A stretch of 64,000 nucleotides of DNA from Prionace glauca (lineage: Eukaryota; Chordata; Chondrichthyes; Carcharhiniformes; Carcharhinidae), in assembly GCA_037974335.1 (NCBI GenBank), contig CM075724.1:63266470-63330469 (forward strand). The letters run 5' to 3'. A model generated the notes under the pieces. That model saw nothing but the letters and a program-made list of their open reading frames with translations. It had not been told where the DNA came from and did not search any database. Numbering within the stretch: the first letter of the stretch is position 1; the number at the start of each line of letters is the position of its first letter. A program made the translations under genes and the position numbers. This document shows, piece by piece, positions 12,060 to 23,275 of this stretch.

Positions 12060-12790
12060 ATCAACTTCAATTCATCCGTTTGACTTGCAATTCTCCTGGC
12101 GTTAAAATAGAGACCATCTAACCTGGCCTTACTCAATTGAAAATTAATACAGCTGCAATCCCCCTGACTTGATTGTTTTACTGTATGATTTGATGCCCTT
12201 ATTCTGTGCCCCCCACCCCCGCACCATCCCCCCCCCCCCCCCCGTCCCCGCGCACTCTTACCCCCGCCACATTAATTTTAATTCCGCCCAACAACACCAG
12301 CAAGAATGTTAGTTCCAGTCTGATACAGATATAGAACGCCCGTTTATACAGCTCCTACCTTCCCCACAAATGGTCCCAGTGATCCAGGAGTCTAAAACCC
12401 TCCTTCTGCACCAACTCTTAAGCCACGCATTAATCTGCACCATCCTACTATTTCTGTGTTCGCTACCTCATAGCATTCGGATTTCAACCCGAGAGGTCCT
12501 GCTTTTTAATCTAATGCCTAACTCCCTGAATACTTGATGCAAGACCTCACCCCTCTTTCTATCATTGGTACCAATATGTACCATGACCTCGGCCTAATCA
12601 CTCTCCCCCTTCAATATACACTGCAGTCGTTCAGTAACATCACGGACCATAGCACTAGGGAGGCCACCTATCATCCTGGAGTCACGTTGATGGATATATA
12701 AGTGCGTACCTCTCACCCAATTATAAAATCCCCTATTACCATTGCGCTGCTACTGTCCCCTCCCCCTCCTGCACAGATATACTGCTGGTG
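12060..12790 (-). pseudogene. CR1 ORF1 SGNH-esterase relic
   Basis: On the minus strand the sequence encodes AEVMVHIGTNDRKR (about 12592-12551), the GTND block of SGNH/GDSL hydrolases. It is followed by FRELGIRLKSRT-like sequence and then LDHWDHLWG (about 12390-12364). CR1 ORF1 proteins are known to carry an esterase of this family. The frame is broken by several stops and a poly-C tract lies at 12226-12243. It sits upstream, in element order, of the endonuclease in the same old LINE. Confidence 0.7.
12226..12243. repeat. Poly-C tract
   Basis: A C run of about 18 bases lies in the ORF1 relic of the old CR1. Length uncertain. Confidence 0.9.
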
Positions 12791-12904
12791 GTCCCAGAAG
12801 CTTGGCTCTGCCAACACCGACTGGAGGAACCAGCGCCCTCATCAGGCTCCAAAATACAATACCGATTTGCAAGCAAGACACAAACAAAACACAGTTTAGA
12901 GATT

Positions 12905-13075
12905 ACTGAATCTCTAAATAATCTCTAAGTAATCTCCAAACTGTCTGTGCTTTATATGCTCTGTCTGAGGCCAGAACTCTCCATTCACCTGACGAAGGGA
13001 CTAACCCGAAAGCTTGTGAGTATATTATCAAATAAATAGGTTGGACTAAAACCTGGTGTTGTCAGATTTTTCACC
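12905..13075 (+). repeat. Dispersed repeat with AATAAA-type 3' end (copy 1)
   Basis: The segment contains 'gacgaagggactaacccgaa', 'agcttgtgag', 'caaataaatagg' and 'aacctggtgttgtcag'. Similar copies lie at 23290-23522 and 59465-59575. The AATAAA followed by a GT-rich stretch resembles a polyadenylation region, as in an LTR or an RNA 3' end. I cannot name the family. Confidence 0.6.
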
Positions 13076-15539
13076 CAATTCTCTGGAGACATGGGTTCTG
13101 ATCCGGCCACCGTTGTTGGTGAAAATTGAATTCATCAATGAAACTGGAATTGTAAAACTAGCCTTAGTAATGCTGGAGATGGTCCTTACCTAACGCTCAA
13201 GTTGTGTTGTCAGTGATCACTACAAACGATAATGTTGGCCAGCGTCTTATTTTTCTGGAATCGGGTGTTTCATTAAATGAGGAGTTTTGAGGTAAATGTT
13301 CCGCCATCATTAGCGAACATCCCACAGCTCTGAAACATAATCGATGGAAAGTAATTAACATTTCGGAAGATGGTTTCAGAACATTAACTTGTGGATCTTC
13401 TGCAGAGATCCCTGGCCTACGACGATTCAACTACAAAAATCAGTGTTAACTTTCTTCCAGCTAGATATGATTCCATCCTGTTCAGAGTTTTCGTTCGTGT
13501 TCCAATTGACTTTAAAATTACTAGTCTATGGTGCTACACTCTGTCAAGTGCTGTCAAAGTCAGTCATTCTGGAATTCAGCACTTTTGTCAAGTTTGGAAA
13601 GAGTCTGCAATGAGACTGAGAGCCGGCTGCTCCCGGCAAGGAAGCCAAATTGGGCACCAGAACATTACTGAATAACCGTCGCTTATCCGCGCTGTTGATG
13701 ACGGACTGCGTTACAATTTCGATGATTTAGTGTAGAATGATAGGGTGCAATTGGGCGGCCAGTATTACTCACGCGAAATAAGTTAACTGTTGTGGAAAAA
13801 ATGACGACTGGAAAGAATGACGTGAATGTTTAATGATTTATAACCCAATACTGTACAGGCAAATTCCAAGGACCCTAAACAAAAGTCTGCAAGTTTTGTT
13901 GTAAGATGGTATCTTTGAAATTTGGAACGCATTCGTCCAAAATTGTTCTCTTTCTTATTTTAGCCTTGCATGGAACAATTTAAACAGACGGATAAATGCG
14001 TCCGTTTGAAAAGGTGACAAATTGAAAGTAATGCCCAAATTTCATTTACTGAATTACTTTTAAGTATAGGACTCATTGCCACAGATCACACTTAAGAATG
14101 AGCTTGATTTGAAACTTGGTACTGGCCTGTTTCTAATCATTTTATGTGGCAGCAATGAACTGAACATCAGATCAAATGTAAACCTAGCCATTTACGAAGT
14201 GAGAGTTGTGGTTTAAATATTCACTACAGAGACAATAAATAATTATCTGGATACTGTTCCAAATAGCAGCGAAAGCAATTGAAGTAGCTGTCGTCCAATG
14301 CCCTGTTCATAAAATCAAAGCTACGTGTTTCCTCACCGGTATGGCTGAAAACAAACGTAATAACGTTACATCAACTCAAACAGAGTTGAGAAAAATGAGC
14401 AGCACGAGAACAGTGCGTTTAGAAAACCGCTGTCTCCTTGCCACCGCCTATACTACTTTTAATTCTACTTCTCTGTAATCGTCTGAAAAATTTAAACGTG
14501 GGCAAATAAATCGATCTATGGCAGAAGAAAATTAATAAATTTATTTTCTTATACTGACCCCAGCTATGTTGACCTGCTCAATCGAAAAGACTGTTGCCAC
14601 CAATAGCTGTTTAGATGAGCACATAGAATTCCCAGGCCAGTTGTGCAAATATACAATTACATAAACCAAATACTTTTTGGAAAGCAAAAGCAAAAACAGG
14701 AGGGTCAAAGTCACAATCAACTTTCTGAGTTGTTCGTAGGACAGTATATGTTCTTATGTTCTAAAACTTAGTGAGACAAGCTGTGTTTACTCAGCATTTT
14801 TTGTTTTTATCCCTGGAATTAACCCTGGGTTATTTTTTCTATTGAGTTTCAGTCATTCGTATGGGTATGATGATCTGTATAGATATATATAATTATCAAA
14901 ATTAAATCTTTCCTGGTTTACAAAGTACCTTCATTCCCGCCTCGAGAAATATCCTTTAATGAATGATGCTAGATTTGAAACCTTCAGCATAGACAGTGAA
15001 ATGTTATATAACCAATAGTATTTTGTCTGGAGTCGATTTAGATATCGGAGATATTTTGATTTCACACACATTTTGATTTTAACATTAACCGAAAAATTAA
15101 ACTAACTAAATATTCGAAGCGGGCCATTTTCAAATCATCACACTTTATTACGTCAATGATTCTTGCAGGAAAAAGATCCCTGAGTAGAACCCTATGTTCG
15201 TGCAGAGTGCTCCCTTTCTGATATATTCAGGCCGAAATCTCACTCGAGGTCACTGCTACCACACACAATTCCGCGCCAGGATCTGCTACTTTATTTCCGA
15301 GCTGTGATACTTCCTTCGCTGGTTGTTATCAAGTCTGGGAGATTGGTCATCTTTGTGTGTCACTTGCTGAGCATCCAGCATTTTTGCTGAGCAGCAGATA
15401 ACGTTCTATGCAATAAATACACGTCAGAAGTTTCAAAAGTACGATAATTGTTATCACAGTACGTGTGTAAGAGCGTATGGAGGTTAAGCCACTTAGAATA
15501 TTCTCCTTTTAATTCAGTCCTTTTTCACCCTGTTAAAAG
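13076..15539. other. Repeat-poor DNA upstream of the immune-type exons
   Basis: No LINE or SINE is recognisable. I searched for a V-set exon (Cys, Trp, YYC pattern) that should precede the C1 exon on the plus strand and did not find one. The open frame 13391-13675 shows no Ig pattern. The region is probably intron or 5' intergenic DNA of the receptor gene. Confidence 0.4.
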
Positions 15540-15836
15540 TTCCTCCAACACCACTGAAAATTGTTCCGATTGATAAGAATTCAGCGACTTCTCTGAAATT
15601 CGAGTGCAAAACGGCTGCATTTTACCCGGAGGATTTAAAAATCTCCTGGCAAAGAGATGATGTGGAAATTCTGGCCGGAATAGAAACTGTGAAAAACGAG
15701 ACAGTGGATGGTCTTTTTGAGGTCTCCAGTTATTTGGAAGATGGGCAGCCTCTCCGGAATAGAGTCGTTTATACATGTCTGGCATCTCATATCTCCCTTC
15801 AGGTGCCCGCCAGCGTCAGCTACACTGTCAACCAAG
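15540..15836 (+). CDS. C1-set immunoglobulin exon of a cell-surface receptor
   Basis: This exon encodes 99 residues of an Ig constant-type (C1-set) domain. I see Cys23 in FEC, the C1 signature FYPEDLKISW with Trp37, the strand D/E block VDGLFEVSSYL (56-66), and Cys80 in VVYTCLASH with the conserved His84. An N-glycosylation site is at Asn53 (NET). The donor is CAAG|GTAAGG after 15836, in phase 1, as in almost all Ig exons. The acceptor is probably ...GTTAAAAG|TT at 15539/15540, which is also phase 1. An alternative AG at 15517 would add 22 bases and change the phase. The pattern RVVYTCLASHISL resembles the C1 domains of SIRP proteins, and tapasin/TAPBPR or B7-H6-like proteins are alternatives. 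The family name is inference. There are no stops or frameshifts. The preceding exons lie outside the region I can recognise. Confidence 0.85.
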
Positions 15837-17061
15837 GTAAGGTTGGAAACATTTACTGCAGCGAATGGGGGGAAATGCTCCAAACTGTAACTATTTATTA
15901 GATATGAAGGGGCAATTGCTTAAACTTGAATATACAGGGTGAGTCTGGACTTAATCGCGATATCACATCAATGAAAATAAATTAAAATAATCACGGTAGT
16001 CGTTGAAGAAGGGGGAATATGTCCCCCTTATTTCTCACCAAATTCTTGCCAAATGAACTGAACTTACAAATGAAATGGATCGGCTTTAGTAGTCATTTTT
16101 AATTGAAACAATTCCTGTGTGCAACTTTAGCGAACATCGTTTGAGGACATTTCCTCCACAATCCATATAGTTTTGACCATTACTAACCTATTTCTCTTTT
16201 ATCCAAACATTAAACTTCGGAAACACCTCCTTTCATCTGGTTTTACTTCATTCACTGAATTCCCTCGTTCTTTAGATTTTTGGAAATAGTGAAGCACGAA
16301 GAATTGTTTCTAATGCTCCTCTGGTGACAATTTCGGTTTTGGACCCTTTACTCCAATAAACAATTGTTCATTACACAGTGAGTGAAAACTTTATAAATAA
16401 GGGCATACTAGTGCAAGTATAGAGCATTTGATACATGGTGCCTATATTTGTGACAGCGTGTCTGCCATGCCAGGAACCGACCCAACCTACCAGGGTGAAT
16501 ATCAGAAAACCTAAACTTTGTGTCGTCCTAATTAAGTTAGCCGATCACAGGCTAATCACGAGCGAGCTCCATTTTCATCGCTGAGGACGGTGTTGGTTGC
16601 CCAACTTGTAGTGTCCCACGTTATTATTATAGAGGTGCACTTCGGTGATTTTTCTACCAAGCCAAATATATGTTGGACTTTTTTTTGCATTGTTTATTGG
16701 CATTGCTCATAAACTACCAGAGAGAACAGAGTAAACACATTCTGACTGAAAATGGACATCACTGTTCTATGAGATTTGAAGAAAAGCCAATAGCCAAAAT
16801 AATGGCGCTGGAACCGAGCGACAGGCTCTCTCGCAAGATGGAATGTACTATGTTCACACATTCACGTGATTTTCAGTTTGGGGATTGTATTTTAAGGTTA
16901 TTATCGTACGTTAATTCACGCTGGAAATTTAATATAGGGTCCTAAGTTTAGAATAGCAATTTTATGGATCCCTTTCATTTACAGAAGCCAGTGTTATTTG
17001 CTTCCATTCGGCAACGCTGATATAAACAATTATATGCGTATATTTTAATATTGCATTGTAG
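15837..17061 (+). other. Intron between Ig C1 exon and transmembrane exon
   Basis: It starts with GTAAGG and ends with TTGCATTGTAG. Both junctions are phase 1, so the exons join in frame. I see no repeat of a known family inside. An open frame at 16670-16945 begins with a hydrophobic run but has no splice support. Confidence 0.7.
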
Positions 17062-17168
17062 ATTACAGTTTCCCCAATGTGAGGATTTCACGGCATGTTC
17101 TCGGTTTTTTGATAATTCTTGGACTGCTGGGCATAATTGTGAACCATGTAACAGGTTTCAATTGAAGG
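17062..17168 (+). CDS. Transmembrane and short-tail exon of the Ig receptor
   Basis: After the acceptor ATTGTAG| the frame that joins the Ig exon reads (D)YSFPNVRISRH, then VLGFLIILGLLGIIV, then NHVTGFN and a TGA stop at 17163-17165. The hydrophobic run of about 15-17 residues is a transmembrane helix, and the cytoplasmic tail is only about seven residues. There is no charged residue inside the helix, so pairing with an ITAM adaptor by Lys or Arg is not indicated. There is no ITIM or ITAM either. A donor-like AAG|GTAAGAG at 17168 suggests that a 3' UTR exon may follow, or that an isoform with a different end exists. Together with the C1 exon this is a type I membrane protein end, comparable to short-tailed SIRP or B7-like receptors. 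Confidence 0.75.
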
Positions 17169-19105
17169 TAAGAGATCGCCATCTTAATTCCGGAAACCAC
17201 TCTGGAAGTATATGCAGAGGTAACATTGATGGGTTCGAAATGGGCAAGTCAAGTAATAATTTCCGAACGTCAATGTTGAGTTTTGGCTTAGTTTTAGCAG
17301 CTTTTATTTAAAAAGGGTTTGGTTTCAACCTCTCACTTGAGAAAAATGAGCACAAAATATTTCAGAGCAGCATTTCTGGAACTTTGGTCTTCTTTCAATC
17401 ATTTAAATAGGGTACCCTCTGCTCTATCGAGTCGCCGCAATGACTTCATGGGACATTTTAGTAACTGGGTATCGTAGGGCTCGCTGATCTCCTGATCAGT
17501 ATTTAGCCTTTGTATTGGCCTGAGTAACTATCTGGAGAAGAATGTAATGTTGATTCCCATCCATCTCTCTCTAAAAACACAGGCAGTGTCATCTTTTCCA
17601 GAGCACATCCAAATAAACATCTTCTAATGCGTTTGTCTCCATGCTATGCCTAAGCTTTGCATATGTCTTTATTAAGAGTCAAAGGATAATTATTTACGTG
17701 TGCGAGTTATGGCTGGGAACAAAACCCTTTTGGCTAACATTAAGGCGTCGCATCAAGCCCATGATTGGTTCAATGTCTTATCTTGTCAGTTTGGACTTTC
17801 GTTACCTCTCTTGTGGGGACCATGAATTGGAAACAATTGAAATTTGAATTTAGTTTTTGGAGCAAGAAAAGAAAGAATTCTGGTTTTCGGGGTCCACTCT
17901 GCGCATGGGATTTCTAACTTTATGGAGTAAAAAATTAAAAAATAAATCGCTGCATACCAAATGAGTGCAGACAGTTTGAATATGTCAACACAGATATGTA
18001 ACCGAGAGCTGTATTTGTGTTTAAATGTTATTCTTTATCCAATGAGTGAAAATCTGTCTTAGGTAATCAGGAGTTCACATTTATCTTTTCTATAAAAGAG
18101 ATGTAATACATAATTACACACATACACACACACACATACACAAGAATCAAACAGTATCGCCAAATTAAACTGAAAGCTTAAACACATGTTTAGGGAGCTG
18201 ATGGTTTTGTAATATTGGAAATAGTGACTTTTTAAAAATTAAGCTTGCCTAGGCCCTGATTGTATTTATGGTATGGATATTTTAATAATTATCATTGAAT
18301 TACAATGAAAGGATATTTTTGATCCAGTTGAACGCGCATCTGTGAGTCCAGAAATAGAAATGCCGTGCTGAATATACTTGCGAATCTTTGGATATTGAGG
18401 CTGACATGATTAAGTGGGAACTGTGTGTGGACATAAAATAGAAAAGAGTAACTAAAATAAAGTGCATTGTTTCGAAAACACTTTTCAATTTTGTTTTTAA
18501 TAATCAGGTATAGATCGGCTGATAATTTCCGCCTCTGTTCATAATTGCACAAGAGCAGTACCTTGCCCTTTAGAAATGAAGAACAAGTGGGAGAAAAAAT
18601 ACGCGAGAAAAGAAACGATGAAGAAGCCACAATCAAGACGGATGAACGGCGAGTGCAGCGTTCGCTTACTGTCATTTTAACTTGCATTTCACTGCATTAT
18701 CCTTCTGTAAGATTAGAATATGAAAATACAATTGTAGTTGGCCCTGTGCATAAAATCAGTTTAGCGCATTCCATGTAATGTGGCAACAGCTATGGCATTG
18801 TTTGAAGGCTCATGTTGTATTTTTCGGTTGGATTGGAGGTGGGGAGGAGAAGGGGAAGGGCGGCGTTAGTACATATCTTGATGTATGGATCTTGTTAATG
18901 GAAATTATTGTTTTCAATAAATTGAATTTTAAAACAAATACGCATCACAATATTTCCAACAAGTAAAACTTACATATGTCTTTTTATCGAAGCCATTGGA
19001 AATGTTTGCGAGAAACCGTCCTGTTCATGTAATTTAAATCTGAGATCTATTCCGGAACCATCAACAACAGTCCATGTTGGTTGTATTTCTATATCTGTCA
19101 ACAGT
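17169..19105. other. Repeat-poor DNA downstream of the receptor exons
   Basis: I see no further supported exon. A (CA)n tract lies at about 18117-18143. An open frame at 18545-18778 (+) begins after a pyrimidine-rich AG and encodes a charged stretch, but nothing supports it as a coding exon because the receptor frame has already stopped. It could be a 3' UTR exon. Confidence 0.35.
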
Positions 19106-19109
19106 CAGT

Positions 19110-19237
19110 AGGTGAAAACTGTAGCGGTTCAAGAAGGCAGCACAACACCATCTTCTCAGGGGTAATTAGGGATGGGCAATAAATGCTGGCCTGGACAGCG
19201 TTGCCAAACCCACGAAGGAATTTTAAAAAAGGAAGGA
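19110..19237 (-). repeat. Fragment of a common shark dispersed repeat
   Basis: The stretch contains 'actgtagcggttcaagaagg' and 'ggatgggcaataaatgctgg', a motif pair that I know as highly repeated in shark DNA. I cannot give the class with confidence. Confidence 0.5.
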
Positions 19238-19299
19238 TTGCTTTCAAAAAAGAAAGCCACTTTCGCCCCAGATGACCATAGCCTGCTTTTCTTTTTGAG

Positions 19300-19318
19300 G
19301 CGGGGGGGGGGGGGGGGC
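19300..19318. repeat. Poly-G tract
   Basis: A run of about 14 G follows GAGGC. Its length is uncertain in any assembly. Confidence 0.9.
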
Positions 19319-19329
19319 AGCTAACTTCG

Positions 19330-19450
19330 CGTTTCATGCGAAGGCCAAGACTCAGGAGCCGGATCTTCATCAAAACCTCAGCAGATATGAGAACTGAACC
19401 TGTGCATTTGGTATCAGGAACTATCCATTCGCGACCCGAGCTAACCATCT
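19330..19450 (-). repeat. Possible tRNA-like SINE remnant
   Basis: On the minus strand, 'ggttagctcgggtcgcgaat' resembles an RNA polymerase III A box, and 'aggttcagttctc' about 45 bases later resembles a B box. The spacing is tRNA-like, but the rest is not a recognisable tRNA or a SINE I can name. Confidence 0.3.
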
Positions 19451-19539
19451 CCACGCAGTAGCCGTGTTCTCCTGGGCGTTCAACTGATTGCAAAATATCT
19501 CGGTCAGCTGGTCCCAATCAGGCAGGTCTTAAAGTCAAG

Positions 19540-20590
19540 TAACCAATCGAGACATATTTCAGCATACATTTCTGTTGTTACGATCTTCTGCCCTAATGTA
19601 GTATTTGGTTACCAAGTTAAGAACTCCACTTCAAATTTGAGCACTTTTAATGTGGAATGCGATCGGAGGAACTGTGTACGTGATCATGGCACCACATCAA
19701 TGCAAATCCGTCAATTTATTTTATCATTGTAAGCGCACAGTCGGACAACTTTCACATAAAGCAATCTATTTAGTTAGACACATCTGTACAATCAAATACA
19801 AATTTTAAGTTGAGAAGTTTTCCATATTAATTACAAATGAATATGAAGTATTTCCATTAATTTTAAAAGCATATAATCGTCGACACATGAGCCTTGAATC
19901 AATCAGAGGTCGGTATTAATGTCCATCGCACCCAAGAGCGATCTCCCCAGATCGCTAACAGATATCATTTAGTCAAACGCGTTGTTTCCCGTTTTGAAAC
20001 TGCAAACTGGCTTAGTTTTGACATAAACGTTCTTGTTAAACTGTACCTAAAAATAATTGTAATTCGCATCAGGAAACGCAACAAAAGTATTCAATTGTCC
20101 TATTTCCTCAAACTGGTTTTCTCTCATGTGGAAGATTTCACGATTTCTGCAGCCCTGCCATACCAATTGACATGTATAAAATGAATGCGTTTGCATGTGT
20201 GTTTTGTGCGTCTATGCGCATGTCGGAGTGATATCCAATAGGACGCACTTCATCTTTGCATGAAACATGCAGGTGGAAGTCACCGGCGAATGAACAGCTA
20301 ATAAATCCTCCTGGTCGACCAACGCATTTAGGAAAGCAAGTCCGCCATTCTTATACAGTCCTTCTACGTTTCAATCCCAGAACAATGTGGGTGACTCGTA
20401 ACTGCCCTCTGAAATGCTTTCCAAGCTGCAAGTAGTTGCAGAAAAGGCGAGAATTAAAAATAGGCATACCTTGCCCAGTGGAAACTGCCAAGTCCTGCTT
20501 ATTAACATCTATAGATAGACACCAAAGGCAGAGGTAAAATAGGCTGATGCGTTCAAACACGTCTCCTAGTCCACCAGAACCCAAACATCC
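19540..20590. other. AT-rich intergenic DNA
   Basis: No gene is recognised. Small open frames (19894-20184 +, 20351-20608 -) have no domain. Confidence 0.35.
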
Positions 20591-20913
20591 TAAACCATTG
20601 CAACACAAACATCAAACATGCCTACCACTCTAACAATCGCCCATATTTTGGCAAAACAGACCACAAGGCTGTGCTCCAGCTCGCGGCTTACAAGCAAAAG
20701 CTGAAGCGGGAGAATCTATCAAAGAAAGTCTTGCAATGATGGCCTGATGAATCGGATGATCGTCTACAGGGCTGCTTGGGCTAAGTGGACTGGTCACTGT
20801 TTAGAGACTCTGCGATCAGCCTGAATGAGTACACCACTAAAATTACTGACTTCGTTAGGAAGTGTGTAGAAGACTGGGTGCCAAAGAGGCAAATCCATGT
20901 GTTCCCAAAAGGA

Positions 20914-23275
20914 AACATAAGAACATAAGAACATAAGAAATAGGAGCAGGAGTAGGCCATCTGGCCCTTCGAGCCTGCCCCGCCATTCAATAAGATCATG
21001 GCTGATCTGTCGTGACTCAGCTCCACCTTCCCGCCCTCTCCCCATAACCCTTAATCCCTTCTCTTATCAAAAACCCATCAACCCGTTTCTTAAAAATATT
21101 TAGCGAGGCAGCCTCCACCACTTCAACGGGCAGAGAATTCCAGAGATTCACCACCCTTTGAGTGAAGAAGTTCCTCCTCAACTCTGTTCTAAACCGCCCC
21201 CCCTTTATCTTGAGGCTGTGCCCCCTAGTCCTACTGTCTTTTTTGAGCGGGAACAGTCTCTCCACCTCTATCCTATCCATCCCATTCATCATCTTATACG
21301 TCTCAATGAGATCTCCCCTCATTCTTCTAAACTCTAACGAGTACAAGCCTAGTTTATTCAGCCTCTCCTCATAGCTCAATCCCCTCAACTCCGGTATCAG
21401 CCGAGTAAACCTCCTCTGCACTCCCTCCAGGGCCAAAACATCCTTGCGCAGGTGCGGCGCCCAAAACTGCACACAGTACTCCAGCTGCGGCCTCACCAAT
21501 GCCCTATACAGCTGTAGCAAGACCTCCCTACTTTTATATTCAATCCCCTTCGCTATGAAGGCCAGCATCCCATTCGCCTTCCTGACCACCTGCTGCACCT
21601 GCAAGCTGGGTTTTTGCGACTCATGCACAAGGACCCCGAGGTCCCTCTGCACCGTCGCCTGCTGCAGTTTTTCGCCCCGTAAGTAATAGTCCTTCCTACC
21701 ATTCCTCCTACCAAAGTGGACCACCTCACACTTGCCAACATTAAATTCCATTTGCCATTTCCTGGCCCATTCGCCCAGCCTATCTAGATCCTTCTGCAGA
21801 CTCTCCACACCCTCCGCACAATTTGCCTTTCCCCCAATCTTGGTGTCATCAGCAAATTTCGACACCCTGCACTCGGTTCCCTCCTCCAGATCATCTATAT
21901 AAATGGTAAATAGCTGAGGCCCCAGCACCGACCCCTGGGGCACCCCACTAGTCACCAACCGCCAATCCGAATAGCATCCATTGACCCCCACTCTCTGCCT
22001 CCTATTTGACAACCAATCCTCTATCCACGCTAACACCCTACCCCCAACTCCATGTCCCCTGACCTTCTGCAATAACCTCTTGTGAGGTACCTTGTCAAAC
22101 GCCTTCTGAAAATCCAGAAAGACCACATCCACCGGCTCTCCTCCATCCACTGCCCTAGACACATCCTCATAGAACTCCAGTAAATTTGTCAGACACGACT
22201 TCCCTTTAATGAAACCGTGTTGCGTCCGCCCTATCAAGCAATTCCCCTCAAGATGCCTCGCTATTTCCTCCTTAATGACGGTTTCTAACATTTTACCTAC
22301 CACAGACGTTAAACTAACCGGCCTATAATTCCCCGCCTTTTGCCTGCCACCCTTCTTAAACAACGGCGTAACATTAGCCGTTTTCCAATCTTCCGGCACT
22401 TCCCCGGAATCCAGCGACGTCTGGAAAATAACCACCAAGGCATCCACTATCACCTCCGCCATTTCTTTCAGAACCCTCGGATGCATTCCATCCGGTCCTG
22501 GGGACTTGTCCACAATCAGCCCCTCCAGTCTGTCGAGCACCACCTCTCTAGTAACAGTAATGTCATTAAGACCCTCCATTCCTACCACCTTTCCATCGCT
22601 AACACCCGGCAAATTATTCACGTCCTCCTCCGTGAAGACAGAAACAAAGAAGTTATTCAAGACCTTAGCCATATCCCTATCCCCTACCACTAGCTCCCCT
22701 TTCTCATCCTCTAAAGGACCAACGTTTATCCTAGCCAGCCTCTTCCTTTTTATATATTTATAAAAACTCTTGCTATCCTTTTTTATATTAAGTGCTAGCC
22801 CAGCCTCATAGCTTCTCCTACCCTCCTTTATCAATTTCTTTGTCAATCTTTGTTGACATTTAAACCTTTCCCAATCCTCTTCTCGCCCACTGCTCTTAGC
22901 TACTCTAAACTCCTCCGCTTTTAATTTAACACTTTCCTTCACCTCCTTCGTTATCCACGGCTTATTACCTCTCCTCCTACTGTCCTTTTTAACCATCGGA
23001 ATAAATTTCTGCTGAGCACCAAGAAAGATCTCCTTAAAGATCCTCCACTGCTCCTCAGCAGACCTACCTTCCAACGCGTTCCCCCAGTCCACATTCGCCA
23101 ATTCTTCTCTCATCCTACCATACTCCCCTCTATTCAAACAAAGGACGCGTGTCTGGGAACCCACTTTCTCCTCCTCCATCTGCACCAGAAACTCCACCAT
23201 ACAATGATCACTCTCTCCAAGAGGATCCTTCACCGCAAGGTCCCTAATTCTACCCGCCTCATTACATAAACCATG
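20914..23275 (-). mobile_element. Young CR1 subfamily A LINE, 5'-truncated
   Basis: The 3' end is at 20914 and carries, in plus orientation, the repeat 'ataagaacataagaacataa'. The 5' end falls inside the endonuclease at about 23270. A uniform open frame covers the whole coding part. Near-identical 3' sequence at 57798-58498 shows that the subfamily moved recently. It interrupts the L2-like element, together with the dispersed repeat at 23290-23522. Confidence 0.9.

Larger units (their letters stand above)
7245..12790 (-). mobile_element. Long old CR1-type LINE, host of three insertions
   Basis: Read on the minus strand, one element can be followed in order. An ORF1 esterase relic covers about 12790-12060. 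The endonuclease covers about 11810-11210 and includes a block like SDFNFPNIKW followed later by a SDNGHNM block. The RT begins at KSPGPDGL (about 10600) and continues through MDFSKAFDNVP (about 10239-10207). Then comes GKWQMEFHPEKCKVIH (about 8755-8705), and the C-terminal region and 3' UTR end at 7245 in 'catagaatcatggaatcata'. Plus-strand LINE pieces interrupt it at about 8036-8698, 8784-9931 and 11815-12055. Removing them restores the order, which shows a single older copy. Multiple stops and frameshifts make it inactive. Confidence 0.8.

Noticed and set aside
13391-13675. Candidate V-set Ig exon upstream of the C1 exon
   Set aside because: It follows a CAG but lacks the Cys-Trp-YYC pattern and a phase-1 donor.
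16670-16945. Open frame with a hydrophobic start in the receptor intron
   Set aside because: No splice sites or known domain, and the phase does not join the flanking exons.
18545-18778. Possible cytoplasmic-tail exon of the Ig receptor
   Set aside because: The transmembrane exon already ends in a stop in the only frame that joins the Ig exon. At most this is a UTR exon.
19330-19450. tRNA gene
   Set aside because: A- and B-box-like motifs are present but no cloverleaf or proper acceptor stem can be drawn. Listed only as a possible SINE remnant.
22340-22763. Plus-strand frames inside the young CR1
   Set aside because: They are antisense shadows of the CR1 RT frame.
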